Shown in pieces: positions 52,200 to 61,149 of a stretch of DNA of 64,000 nucleotides. The stretch comes from CAZCQG01 sp964500775 (lineage in GTDB: Bacteria; Campylobacterota; Campylobacteria; Campylobacterales; CAZCQG01), in NCBI GenBank assembly GCA_964500775.1, contig CAZCQG010000003.1, positions 22,227-86,226 of the forward strand. The letters are read 5' to 3'. The notes under the pieces are model-generated. The model was not told the origin of the DNA, did no database searches, and saw only the letters and a program-made list of their open reading frames with translations. Each line of letters starts with the position of its first letter. Positions within the stretch are counted from its first letter, which is position 1. Both the position numbers and the translations under genes were made by a program.

Positions 52200-52942
52200 T
52201 AGTCTCCTTTGCGGTAGGTGTGATTTATGTAGATCGGTTGTTCGTGTAATCCCGGGCGACCGAGAAGTATCTCAAAAGGTTTAAAATCGCTTTTATACCC
52301 CATCGCATAATGTCCCTCTATCCAGTATCCCGGATAAAAATGACGCATCCCTAAACGCTTGCCGATCTCAAGCTGCTTGAGGATGGAAAACTTTCCTAGT
52401 GAGCGATCCTGCATTTCAGGGTCATAAAAGCAGTATACCGCCGAAATAGAAGAGGGAAGCATATCCACAAGAGCAATCGCTACCACCCTATCTCCCAAAG
52501 AGTAGATAAGTTCATATCCAAATTCACAGAAGCCCTCTACAAACATATCATAGTATAGCTCACCGCTAATGCCTGAAAACTCCCAACCCTTCTTTTCCTT
52601 CATAAAGAGGTGATATTTCTCATAGAGTCTTAGGTGCGTGTCGGTAACACTCGGTCTTTGGATTGTCACCTTTACATCGCCGTTTTTTTTCATAATTCTC
52701 TGATTGGATCTTGTAAAAGCGTATGTTTGTATATGTTGTCTAATGGTGATACATTCCATACACCCCGCACAAATGGGTACAAAAAAATATTCGCCGAATC
52801 TTCTGTATCCTCGCTCAAGCAACGCTTGATAGAGGTCATTGGAGCAGTTCTCGATTTTGAGATAGCGAAATAACGATTTTTTGTCACCGAGATAACTACA
52901 TTTTTTCTCGTCGGGAATAAACTCGAATATCTTTTCTTTCAT
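52196..52942 (-). CDS. bpt: Aspartate/glutamate leucyltransferase (Bpt; arginyl-tRNA--protein transferase family)
   Basis: 248 residues. ATE/Bpt enzymes add Leu to N-terminal Asp or Glu of proteins for ClpS-ClpAP degradation. GYRRFGEYFFVPICAGCMECITIR shows the conserved Cys-rich N-terminal domain and MRHFYPGYWIEGH the GNAT-like C-terminal region. It is first of the eight-gene operon that ends at the cytochrome lipoprotein. Confidence 0.93.
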   Translation of the reverse strand: MKEKIFEFIPDEKKCSYLGDKKSLFRYLKIENCSNDLYQALLERGYRRFGEYFFVPICAGCMECITIRQHIQTYAFTRSNQRIMKKNGDVKVTIQRPSVTDTHLRLYEKYHLFMKEKKGWEFSGISGELYYDMFVEGFCEFGYELIYSLGDRVVAIALVDMLPSSISAVYCFYDPEMQDRSLGKFSILKQLEIGKRLGMRHFYPGYWIEGHYAMGYKSDFKPFEILLGRPGLHEQPIYINHTYRKGDY

Positions 52943-52982
52943 ACAGAGGATTTTAACAAAAAATATTGATAAATACTCGTCC

Positions 52983-54149
52983 TTACCCCCGAATAAATTG
53001 CTTTTTTGCTTCGGTTACTTTTTGTATGTAGCGTCTCGTTTCGGCATAAGGGAGAGCGGTTTTGAGTTTCCAGTATACGCTATTACTATCTAGTCGGTTT
53101 ATCGTGTCGAGCGCCTTGTTTTTGTCTTTGTTGAAAGTACGCAGCACATTGCTCGCACCCGTATTGTACGCAGAGATCACGCAATACTCTTGCGATTGTT
53201 TGTTTTTGATACCCGCGAGATATTTATCAAACAGGATATTGAGGTATGTCGTGCCGTATTTGATGTTATTTTTTGGATCAAACAATACCTCTTTGCTCGG
53301 CATTCCGTCTTTTCCTTCTAGTGCTCTGTGTGCGTCTCTCCCTGCGCTACTAGGCACTATCTGCATTAATCCGTATGCGGGTATATGGCTTACCGCATAC
53401 GGATTAAAATTGCTCTCGGTTTTGATGATGGCATACACCAACGATTCTTCAAGACCGTATTTTTTTGCGTAGAGCTTTACGATGCCTGCATATTTATTGG
53501 AGCTTTTGAGCTCAAAATCTTTCACGAGATTAAAGGTGACGTAGTCTATTTGCTTTCCGTCTGAATATCTTGTTTTTTTATTGTTATTTACAAGATATTC
53601 TGCATATCTATTTGCTCTCCAAGAGTACAAAACCACCGTATCTTGATTGTCTTTGATGAGTCCCGCGAGATAAGGCTCACCTTTTAACTCTATCTCTTTG
53701 GAGGAGTAAAGGTCTACTTTTGACGGGTCTTCAGGGGTGAGCATGGTAACTACGAGCGCTTTTTTGAGCGCGGCATCGTTATTTTGTATGTCTGTCGTCT
53801 CTACGGTGACCAAGCCGCTTTCGAAGTCGACTATCGCCCTACTCTTGTAGTTGTCGGTATATTTTACGTATTTTTTCGTAGTAGGTTCTTGGGTCTCTTT
53901 TTTCCCCCAAACCTTCGTCACATCTCCTAAAAAGATACTAAGAATCTTTAGAAAATCACCCTCTATCGAAGCTATATCGTTTTTTATCGCGGCAGGATTC
54001 TTTGCATACCCTACCCCTTTGTTGATTGCTACGTTTTTTATCGTATCGATATTTTTTGTCTTTGCGGCGTTTATTAAAGAGTTGTAGTCGCTAACACTAC
54101 ATCCATAAAACAAAAATACGCCCAATAATACACTTACTACTCTATTCAA
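52983..54149 (-). CDS. Membrane-bound lytic murein transglycosylase C-like lipoprotein
   Basis: 388 residues. Lipobox FLFYGC gives C17. The N-terminal half (about 30-215) matches the MltC/DUF3393-type region and the C-terminal half an SLT domain with the catalytic Glu in IIKTESNFNPYA (about 245), GLMQIVPSSAG and AYNTGASNV. It cleaves peptidoglycan glycan strands. It is two bases after the DJ-1 gene, so both may be one transcript. Confidence 0.9.
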   Translation of the reverse strand: MNRVVSVLLGVFLFYGCSVSDYNSLINAAKTKNIDTIKNVAINKGVGYAKNPAAIKNDIASIEGDFLKILSIFLGDVTKVWGKKETQEPTTKKYVKYTDNYKSRAIVDFESGLVTVETTDIQNNDAALKKALVVTMLTPEDPSKVDLYSSKEIELKGEPYLAGLIKDNQDTVVLYSWRANRYAEYLVNNNKKTRYSDGKQIDYVTFNLVKDFELKSSNKYAGIVKLYAKKYGLEESLVYAIIKTESNFNPYAVSHIPAYGLMQIVPSSAGRDAHRALEGKDGMPSKEVLFDPKNNIKYGTTYLNILFDKYLAGIKNKQSQEYCVISAYNTGASNVLRTFNKDKNKALDTINRLDSNSVYWKLKTALPYAETRRYIQKVTEAKKQFIRG

Positions 54150-54151
54150 AA

Positions 54152-54700
54152 CTATGCTAAAAGCCCTTTTTTTACATTTTCGTATATCGTATTATCTAAT
54201 AGCCTTTTAACTATTTCCAAAGCAAATTCTATCGCCGTGCCCGGACCTCTAGAGGTGATAATATTTTCACTTGAAACGACGTTTTTATCGTCTCTAAAGC
54301 CGGATGAGGCAATACTTTTTTCTATATTGGGATAGCAAGTAAAATCACCCTTGAGCACTCTAGCTTTATCGAGCGCCATCGGAGCGGCACAAATAGCACC
54401 TATGAGTTTTTGGTTTTTATCGAGCTCTTTGATGAGATTCTGAACATTGTCGTTGTGGGCGAGGATATTTGTCCCGCCATAGCCTCCGGGGAGGATTATC
54501 ATATCGATATTTTGGTGTTTTATCTCCGTGATGTTTGCTTCGGTCAAAACAAAAATACCGTGTCCGCCTTCGACAATTTCCTCTTCCCCTACCGCTACGA
54601 CAAGCACTTTTATCTCCGCTCTGCGAAGTACATCGATAACGGTTATCGCCTCTATCTCTTCAAAACCGTGCGCCAATGGAACTACGACCGTCTTTTGCAT
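54152..54700 (-). CDS. DJ-1/PfpI family protein
   Basis: 182 residues. The nucleophile elbow IGAICAAPMAL holds the reactive Cys (about 103), with GFEEIEAIT at the N-terminus carrying the conserved acidic residue. The branch resembles DJ-1/ThiJ (YajL) with roles proposed in oxidative stress or glyoxal repair; activity is uncertain. It lies 19 bases downstream of efp on the same strand. Confidence 0.9.
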   Translation of the reverse strand: MQKTVVVPLAHGFEEIEAITVIDVLRRAEIKVLVVAVGEEEIVEGGHGIFVLTEANITEIKHQNIDMIILPGGYGGTNILAHNDNVQNLIKELDKNQKLIGAICAAPMALDKARVLKGDFTCYPNIEKSIASSGFRDDKNVVSSENIITSRGPGTAIEFALEIVKRLLDNTIYENVKKGLLA

Positions 54701-54719
54701 AGGTGCTCCTTTGTTTGGG

Positions 54720-55283
54720 TTATTTTACCTTCTCTAGATACTCCCCTTCTTCCGTGTTGACTTTTATCTTATCGCCTTCAAGTATATGATAAGGCACTTG
54801 TACTACCGCCCCTGTCTCCAAAGTCGCAGGTTTTCTACTGCCGCTTGAAGTATCCCCTTTGAAGTTTGGAGGCGTTTCGCTTACCGTAAGCTCTACGATG
54901 AGAGGCGGGTCTATCGAGATTGGTTTATCATTGTGAAATAAAACCGTGACGTTCATACTTTCAATAATCCACTTCGCGGTATCCCCTACTTGCTCTTCGG
55001 TGAGTGCGAGTTGTTCGTATGATTCCGTATCCATAACTTGGAAGTTTTCGCCGTCGTGATACAGGTATTGCATAGTTTTTTCTGCGAGGTTCGGCTCTTC
55101 GCATTTGTCGCCCGCATGAAAAGTTTTTTCGATTACTTTGCCGTCTATATATGATTTTATCTTTGCTCTCACAAACGCAGCACCCTTACCCGGTTTTACG
55201 TGTTGATACTCTACGATTTTGTACGGTATGCCGTCTAATTCAATTTTGAGACCTTTTTTAAGGTCGCTCATTCCGTAAGCCAT
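54720..55283 (-). CDS. efp: Elongation factor P
   Basis: 187 residues. It rescues ribosomes stalled at polyproline runs. VKPGKGAAF holds the modifiable Lys (K33), with the three OB-like domains following and GDTSSGSRKPATLETG in domain III. No EpmA/EpmB genes are nearby. It has its own promoter region against the dienelactone hydrolase. Confidence 0.96.
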   Translation of the reverse strand: MAYGMSDLKKGLKIELDGIPYKIVEYQHVKPGKGAAFVRAKIKSYIDGKVIEKTFHAGDKCEEPNLAEKTMQYLYHDGENFQVMDTESYEQLALTEEQVGDTAKWIIESMNVTVLFHNDKPISIDPPLIVELTVSETPPNFKGDTSSGSRKPATLETGAVVQVPYHILEGDKIKVNTEEGEYLEKVK

Positions 55284-55312
55284 TTAGTCTCCTATTGCGA
55301 TTTAAGGGGTTG

Positions 55313-55318
55313 ATTATA
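55313..55318 (-). promoter_or_regulatory. Candidate -10 element for efp
   Basis: TATAAT on the minus strand, about 30 bases before the efp start, without a clear -35. It lies in the 139-bp gap between efp and the divergent dienelactone hydrolase gene. Confidence 0.4.
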
Positions 55319-55387
55319 CTACGATTTGATTGAATAGTTCTTTTTTGCTTGTTTACTAAATGTTTATTATGGGATAAAAATTTGTTT

Positions 55388-55393
55388 TATAAT
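55388..55393 (+). promoter_or_regulatory. Candidate -10 element for the dienelactone hydrolase gene
   Basis: TATAAT lies 35 bases before the ATG, which has AAGGAG before it. A T-rich stretch but no -35 hexamer is upstream. Confidence 0.45.
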
Positions 55394-55422
55394 TCAGCTA
55401 CCTACCCTTTATAAGGAGCCAT

Positions 55423-56283
55423 ATGTTGAATCAAGAGGTGATTAAGCTGTACGACGAATACACTCACGCCCCGCTTGAGAGGAGAGAGTTTATTGAGCGC
55501 TTGACAAAGCTAGTGGGCAGCTCGGCGGCTGTTATTACGGTTTTGCCGTATTTGGATAATAACTATCTCAAAGCCGAAACGGTAAAAGAGGATGATACAC
55601 GTATTAGAATCTTTAATGAAACCTACAAGAGCGGCAATACGGATATTCATTGCTACTGCGCCGCCCCCGATGTTAAAGGCTCATTGCCCACGATCGTCCT
55701 AGCCCATGAAAACAGAGGATTGAATCCTCATATGAAAGATATTGCGAGGAGATTTGCGTTAGAGGGATTCTTGGTATTTGCGGTAGATGCGTTGAGTGCA
55801 GCAGGAGGGACGCCCGTGAACGAAGATAAGGCGAGAGAACAAATAAGTGCACTAGGGAAAGAAGATACCTTGCGTATATATCTTGATGCTATCGAATATG
55901 CAAAAGGCTACAAAAAGTCAAACAACAAAGTCGCTACCGTCGGTTTTTGTTGGGGTGGCGGCGTAGCGAACAGATGTGCGGCGCACTCTAGAATACTCGA
56001 TGCGAGCGTAGCGTATTACGGGATGCAAAGCGAATCTAGCGAAACAAAACAGATCACCGCCCCCTTGTTGCTTCATTATGCAGGATTGGATGAGCGAATA
56101 AATAAAGGAATCTTGGATTTCGTATCAGACTTAAATGAGGCAAAAGTGGATTATTCTTTAAATATGTATGCAAATGTCAATCACGCATTTAATAACGATA
56201 CGAATGCGGCGAGATATGATGCGCGTGCGGCTCAAATAGCGTGGAGACGCACCCTTGAGTTTCTCCGCCTCCACTTGGGCTGA
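55423..56283 (+). CDS. Dienelactone hydrolase family protein
   Basis: 286 residues. The N-terminal 55 residues (ERREFIERL then a hydrophobic stretch) match the leader-like region of YghX-type hydrolases, though without a clear twin-Arg signal. The alpha/beta core has VGFCWGGG with the nucleophile Cys (about 174), an Asp near GLDERI and the His in NHAFNND. The substrate is unknown; chlorocatechol degradation is not suggested by the context. It is 79 bases before fba. Confidence 0.88.
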   Translation: MLNQEVIKLYDEYTHAPLERREFIERLTKLVGSSAAVITVLPYLDNNYLKAETVKEDDTRIRIFNETYKSGNTDIHCYCAAPDVKGSLPTIVLAHENRGLNPHMKDIARRFALEGFLVFAVDALSAAGGTPVNEDKAREQISALGKEDTLRIYLDAIEYAKGYKKSNNKVATVGFCWGGGVANRCAAHSRILDASVAYYGMQSESSETKQITAPLLLHYAGLDERINKGILDFVSDLNEAKVDYSLNMYANVNHAFNNDTNAARYDARAAQIAWRRTLEFLRLHLG

Positions 56284-56362
56284 TGTTAATCGATGTAATC
56301 TATTGCTTATAAAGAGAAAGTATCATAGTATTTTGAAAATCTAAAATAAGACGGAGAAGAGC

Positions 56363-57439
56363 ATGGCAAAAGTATTAGACGCTATCAAGGCGGGTGTCGT
56401 CAGCGGCGAAGATTTGGCTAAGTTGTTTGCAATAGCCAAGGAAGAAGGGTTTGCGATACCCGCGGTAAACTGCGTGGGTAGCGATAGCGTAAATGCAGTA
56501 ATGGAGGCTGCGGCGGTCGTGAAGTCTCCCGTGATTATTCAATTCTCAAACGGGGGCGGTCAGTTTTACGCAGGCAAAGGGTTGAAGTGTGAGGGTGAAG
56601 AGCAAGCGATACTGGGCTCTATCGCAGGCGCACGCCACGTCCATTTGTTGGCGGAAAAATACGGCGTACCCGTAGTGCTCCATACCGATCACTGTGCCAA
56701 AAAGCTTCTTCCGTGGATAGATGGATTGTTAGATGCGGGAGAGGCATTTTTTAAAGAAAACGGCAAGCCGCTTTTTAGCTCCCATATGTTGGATCTTAGT
56801 GAAGAGAGCTTGGAAGAGAATCTAGAGATTTGTTGCAGATACCTAGAGAGAATGTCTAAAATGGGGATGACGCTAGAGATAGAACTAGGGGTAACCGGCG
56901 GTGAAGAGGATGGCGTGGATAACACGGGCGTGGATAATGCTATGCTTTACACGCAGCCCGAAGACGTATGTTTAGCGTATGAAAAACTTAGCGCGATTTC
57001 ACCGAATTTTACCGTAGCGGCTTCGTTTGGAAACGTGCACGGGGTGTATAAACCGGGCAACGTAAAGCTTTCGCCAAAAATCTTGGACAACTCACAACAA
57101 TATATTCAAAATAAGCATAAAACTGCACCCAAACCCGTTAATTTTGTTTTTCACGGCGGTAGCGGAAGCGAGCTTGCAGACATTAGAGAGGCGATCGGTT
57201 ACGGCGTAGTAAAAATGAACATCGATACCGATACCCAATGGGCGACTTGGGATGGAGTACGAAAATACGAGGCGAAATATCACGGCTACCTTCAAGGGCA
57301 AATCGGGAATCCCGAAGGAGAAGATAAGCCGAATAAAAAATATTACGATCCTAGAAAATGGCTAAGAGAAGGGCAAACTGCGATGATAGAGAGACTGAAA
57401 GTGGCGTTTTCGGATTTGAATTGTTTGGGTAGAAATTAA
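56363..57439 (+). CDS. fba: Fructose-bisphosphate aldolase class II
   Basis: 358 residues, the long class IIA form. Zinc ligands are seen in LHTDHCAKK (about 110) and FHGGSGSE, and the substrate loop in NIDTDTQW. It works in gluconeogenesis in chemolithoautotrophs and would supply fructose-6-phosphate for the sucrose operon (inference). fba next to the PEB4 gene is a known Campylobacterota arrangement. GGAG precedes the ATG. Confidence 0.96.
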   Translation: MAKVLDAIKAGVVSGEDLAKLFAIAKEEGFAIPAVNCVGSDSVNAVMEAAAVVKSPVIIQFSNGGGQFYAGKGLKCEGEEQAILGSIAGARHVHLLAEKYGVPVVLHTDHCAKKLLPWIDGLLDAGEAFFKENGKPLFSSHMLDLSEESLEENLEICCRYLERMSKMGMTLEIELGVTGGEEDGVDNTGVDNAMLYTQPEDVCLAYEKLSAISPNFTVAASFGNVHGVYKPGNVKLSPKILDNSQQYIQNKHKTAPKPVNFVFHGGSGSELADIREAIGYGVVKMNIDTDTQWATWDGVRKYEAKYHGYLQGQIGNPEGEDKPNKKYYDPRKWLREGQTAMIERLKVAFSDLNCLGRN

Positions 57440-57444
57440 AGTTT

Positions 57445-57476
57445 TACATCTAGGAGGTAGCAATACCTCCGATGTA
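57445..57476. terminator. Hairpin in the fba-PEB4 convergent gap
   Basis: TACATC plus GGAGGTA pair with TACCTCC plus GATGTA, with a two-base TA bulge and GCAA loop. It fills the 42-bp gap between convergent stops. No T-run follows on either strand, so it may act as a bidirectional boundary. Confidence 0.6.
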
Positions 57477-57481
57477 GTATA

Positions 57482-58294
57482 TTAATATCTTTCGATTTTT
57501 GCGGACTCTCTAAGCTTCTTTGCGGTTTCTTGTATTTTCTCTTTGAATTTTTCGCTCTTTAGTCTTTGGATGACGTTATTGGAGACTTTTTCAAAATCGA
57601 CTTGCTCAGGCTCTTTTGTATCTTCGACATAAATTACGTGGTATCCGTATTGTGTTTTTACCGGAGCTTTAGACATCTCACCTTTCTTCATAGCAAATGC
57701 TACTTGAGAAAATTCCGGAATCATTTGCTTTTCATAGAACCAACCCAAATCGCCGCCGTTTTTGCCGCTAGGTCCGGTAGATTTTTCTTCAGCCGCTTTA
57801 ATAAAGTCCGCTTCGAGATTCTTTGATTTTTTCAATGAAGCGATAATGTCTTTTGCGGTTTTTTCATCCGAGACCAATATGTGACGCGCTTTTATGCTTT
57901 TAGGTGTTTTAAATTTCTCTTTATTGTCGTTATAAAACTTCTTGGCATCTTTTTCATCGACGCTAATTTTTCCCATCTCTTCTTTCATCCAAACTTCTAG
58001 GGCGAGATTGTCTTTTATCTTTTCAAGCGCTTCAAGATACTCTTTCTCTTTTTCTATCCCCCCTTTTTTAGCGTTTTTTGTCAATAGCTCTTTTTCGATT
58101 ACCTGATCGATTATTTTGTCTTGCATCTCTTTGTCGAGTGCATCAAAACTACTTGCTCCCGGAATTGCCTGTAAAAACTCGCTTACGTCCTCACTCGTTA
58201 TTACTTTTCCGTCTACTTTGGCAATGTTTTTTGCCTCTAGACCAAGTGTCAGCACTAAAGATGCGGCGACTAGACCCACGGTAAATCTTTTCAT
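57482..58294 (-). CDS. Periplasmic parvulin-type peptidyl-prolyl isomerase (PEB4/Cbf2-like)
   Basis: 270 residues. A signal peptide (about 1-20, LGLEAKN) starts it. A SurA-like N-terminal helical domain is followed by a rotamase domain (about 135-235: ARHILVSDE, GGDLGWF, QYGYHVIYV). It probably chaperones outer-membrane proteins as Campylobacter PEB4 does, which suits the autotransporter here. The longest frame starts at 58387 in SDR sequence; AGGAG before the ATG at 58294 and the signal peptide fix the start. Confidence 0.92.
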   Translation of the reverse strand: MKRFTVGLVAASLVLTLGLEAKNIAKVDGKVITSEDVSEFLQAIPGASSFDALDKEMQDKIIDQVIEKELLTKNAKKGGIEKEKEYLEALEKIKDNLALEVWMKEEMGKISVDEKDAKKFYNDNKEKFKTPKSIKARHILVSDEKTAKDIIASLKKSKNLEADFIKAAEEKSTGPSGKNGGDLGWFYEKQMIPEFSQVAFAMKKGEMSKAPVKTQYGYHVIYVEDTKEPEQVDFEKVSNNVIQRLKSEKFKEKIQETAKKLRESAKIERY

Positions 58295-58356
58295 CGATAC
58301 TCCTGTTGAAAATTTTAGATTTCTATCATTATATTGACTTAATACATAAGGTGAGC

Positions 58357-59106
58357 TTATTGAGACCCCTCTATTACGCCTTCCCACTTTTTTAGCGTAA
58401 CATTATCGTAAATATTCGGTGCTATTTTTGCGAAAACGATAAATATTTTATACCATCTTGGAAAAACGATGCTTTTTTTGCCTCTCTCGTATGCTTCGAA
58501 TATCTTTTTTGCCAAACGTTCAGGCGTGTCTACGAATGGTGTTTTCGGGGTTGATTTTTTGCCGTAGGCACGCTCGCTAAAGCCCGTACCGATTCTTCCC
58601 ACGACTAAATCGCACACGTGCATTCCGTATTTCTTCGTCTCTGTACGCAGAGTATCGGAAAATGCCGAGAGTGCAAACTTTGATGCGCTATACCCTCCCA
58701 TATAAGGCGTGTAGATTTTTCCCGCGACGGAGGAGAGATTCATTATCGTTCCTCTTGATGCTTTGAGCATCGGAAACAAAGTTTGCGTCATAGCTATATG
58801 CGCAAAGAAATTGAGCTCGAACAATCTCCTAAGATCATCTATTTTTGTTTCTTCCCAAGTGCCGTACATCCCGACACCGGCATTATTGAGTAGTACGTCG
58901 AGTCGTTGCGTATGCTCTTTGATGCGATAAAGAAGCTCTTCTAGAAAAATCTTATCGGTGATGTCGCCGCAAATATTGATAACACCCTCTATCTGCGCTT
59001 CTTTTCTACTAACGTTAATTACTTGAAAGCCGTTGTCTAAAAAGATTTTTACGCATTCCAAGCCGATTCCTCGGCTCCCGCCTGTGATAAGTACCGTTTT
59101 TTGCAC
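58357..59106 (-). CDS. Short-chain dehydrogenase/reductase (SDR)
   Basis: 249 residues. TGGSRGIG (cofactor loop), LLNNAG, the Ser in LSSVAGK, and YSASK with catalytic Tyr and Lys define the classical SDR family. The substrate is unknown. A C-terminal stretch about 220-240 is hydrophobic. An ATG at 59145 gives 13 more residues, but AGGA is six bases before the GTG at 59106 and the family start (VQKTVLITGG) fits there. It is divergent from the histidine kinase. Confidence 0.88.
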   Translation of the reverse strand: MQKTVLITGGSRGIGLECVKIFLDNGFQVINVSRKEAQIEGVINICGDITDKIFLEELLYRIKEHTQRLDVLLNNAGVGMYGTWEETKIDDLRRLFELNFFAHIAMTQTLFPMLKASRGTIMNLSSVAGKIYTPYMGGYSASKFALSAFSDTLRTETKKYGMHVCDLVVGRIGTGFSERAYGKKSTPKTPFVDTPERLAKKIFEAYERGKKSIVFPRWYKIFIVFAKIAPNIYDNVTLKKWEGVIEGSQ

Positions 59107-59175
59107 ACAATATCCTAGTTTTAATGTTTGAAAAAATATAATCAATAACGAAATTTTATTATAACAAAGACAAAG

Positions 59176-61134
59176 ATGATCAAACGTATCGATTTTAGAA
59201 ACAAAATATACCTCCTTTTTATCGGCTCTTTTTTCCTTTTCGGCACGCTCTCGTTCGTGAATATTTCGCTCAATCTAAGCAAGCTCGACACTTCTTTGAC
59301 AAAAGAAAAAATCAAAGATAGTTTTAATCGGTTGGAGTATGCTTTAGCGGAGCAGATAAAAAAAGCACAAGACGGCTTGCGGGCAATATCCGAGAATAAG
59401 AACAATATCTATATCCTCAATCTTATTAACGGCTATCAAGAGCTTGAAGCATACAACAAAGAAATTTTTGACGCGCAAAAAATAAAACTGCTCACTTTGA
59501 ATGCCGACACCCTAAGCTCGGGCTTCCTTGACGGTGTTTTGTTCTACGATACGAAAAAGCGCTTAAGTGCAATCCTGTTTAAAAAAGAGGGAAAACTGTA
59601 CGGTTATTACAACTCTTATTCCGGCGGTTCGGAGCAACTGATACAGGGGATGAATCCCCTCGGCAAAAGAGGAGACGACGAGAGAGAGCTTGCAAAAAAA
59701 ATCATTGAAACGGTTGATTTGAAAAACGGTGATTTTGAATCTTTTTTCACCGAGTGCGGGGAGCATTTTTCATATATCTCATCTTATAAAGTCTACAAAA
59801 ACTATACCCAAGAGGGGCAGATCGGATACATAGTAGGTATCAAGCTTTTCGGCGGGGAGTTTGCTAGGGAGATGGAAAAGGCTACAAAGCTCACCTTTTG
59901 GATCACGGGAGATAAAATACACCTTAATGACGTTCGCTACGAAGGGATGAAAGAAGTTCAAGAAATCGCCACGCCGTTAAATACGTCACCTCGATTTAAA
60001 GAGAGCGCAGAGGGGGCGATTTGGTCTTCGCAATATATACAAGGGAAAAAAGGCAACATCAATTTCTCTTTTTATTCACAAGGGCGTTACTACGAAGAGT
60101 ATCTTAATAATTCTATCATCAATATCGCCGCTTTATTTTTGATCGTTTCGGTTTCCGTGGTGCTATTGATGGTGTATTTGATAAAAAAGAGCGTGACCAA
60201 TCCCGTGGATAAATTGCTGCAAAACGTCAAGAATCTTGAGAATGAAAACTATGCGGAGATAGAACATATCGATTCCGGAGATGAGATAGGGACGCTTAGC
60301 GATAAATTCTATACGATGTCTTTGGCGATAAAAGAGCGAAACGAAGAGTTGAAGCGGGTGAATAAGAATCTTGAGCTGCGTATCGCCCAAGAGATCGAAA
60401 AGCATCGAGAAAAAGATAGGATTTTATTGGAAAAGTCAAAAATAGATTCTATGGCGGAATTGCTCGTTAATGTCTCTCACCACTGGCGACAACCTCTCAA
60501 TGCCATCGGATTGGCGATACAAAATATCCAAGAGGCGTATGAGTACGGAGAGCTTGATAAAGAATTTTTAGACGGCATGGTAGACAAAGGATTAAAAGAG
60601 CTGCTGTTTCTCTCATCGACGATAGATGTCTTTACCGACGTGTTTGCCAAGAATGAAAAAAAGGAGAGTTTCGAGGTGAAAAGCGCTCTAGAGGAACTCT
60701 TCAACCTTTTCGGCAATCAACTCTCGATGCTCTCTATAGATTTTTCAATCGAAGACGGCGATGGATGCGTATTGTTTTCGCAAAAAAGAATATTGCAGCA
60801 AGTCGTCTCAAATATGGTTATGAACGCTATTGATTCTATAAAAAAACGGCTAGAGGTTCATGAGATAGAAAAAGGGAGGATTCTTACACGCATCGAATGT
60901 TTAGAAAACGGGGCGAGAATTTCTATCAGAGACAACGGAACGGGAGTACGAGACGATATAAAGGATCGTATCTTTGAGCCTTACTTCACCGAAAAGTTTA
61001 AATCCAAAGGGACGGGTTTAGGGCTTTATCTCACAAAAATACTCGTAGAAAATAACCTAAGCGGAAATATCGGTTTTAGGAATCTTAACGAGGGTTGCGA
61101 ATTTTTTATAGAGATAACAAATCTCAATCAGTAA
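59176..61134 (+). CDS. Orphan sensor histidine kinase
   Basis: 652 residues. An N-terminal helix (about 10-27) and a second one (about 314-336) flank a periplasmic sensor of about 285 residues, likely a cache-type fold. A HAMP-like segment (about 338-390) and a coiled coil follow. The phospho-acceptor lies in VSHHWRQPLNAIG (about 433), the Campylobacterota-typical HWRQPL form. The ATPase has DNGTGV, FEPYFTEK and GTGLGLYL. No response regulator is adjacent, so its partner is elsewhere. Confidence 0.9.
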   Translation: MIKRIDFRNKIYLLFIGSFFLFGTLSFVNISLNLSKLDTSLTKEKIKDSFNRLEYALAEQIKKAQDGLRAISENKNNIYILNLINGYQELEAYNKEIFDAQKIKLLTLNADTLSSGFLDGVLFYDTKKRLSAILFKKEGKLYGYYNSYSGGSEQLIQGMNPLGKRGDDERELAKKIIETVDLKNGDFESFFTECGEHFSYISSYKVYKNYTQEGQIGYIVGIKLFGGEFAREMEKATKLTFWITGDKIHLNDVRYEGMKEVQEIATPLNTSPRFKESAEGAIWSSQYIQGKKGNINFSFYSQGRYYEEYLNNSIINIAALFLIVSVSVVLLMVYLIKKSVTNPVDKLLQNVKNLENENYAEIEHIDSGDEIGTLSDKFYTMSLAIKERNEELKRVNKNLELRIAQEIEKHREKDRILLEKSKIDSMAELLVNVSHHWRQPLNAIGLAIQNIQEAYEYGELDKEFLDGMVDKGLKELLFLSSTIDVFTDVFAKNEKKESFEVKSALEELFNLFGNQLSMLSIDFSIEDGDGCVLFSQKRILQQVVSNMVMNAIDSIKKRLEVHEIEKGRILTRIECLENGARISIRDNGTGVRDDIKDRIFEPYFTEKFKSKGTGLGLYLTKILVENNLSGNIGFRNLNEGCEFFIEITNLNQ

Positions 61135-61149
61135 TCAAGCGGAGTAGCA

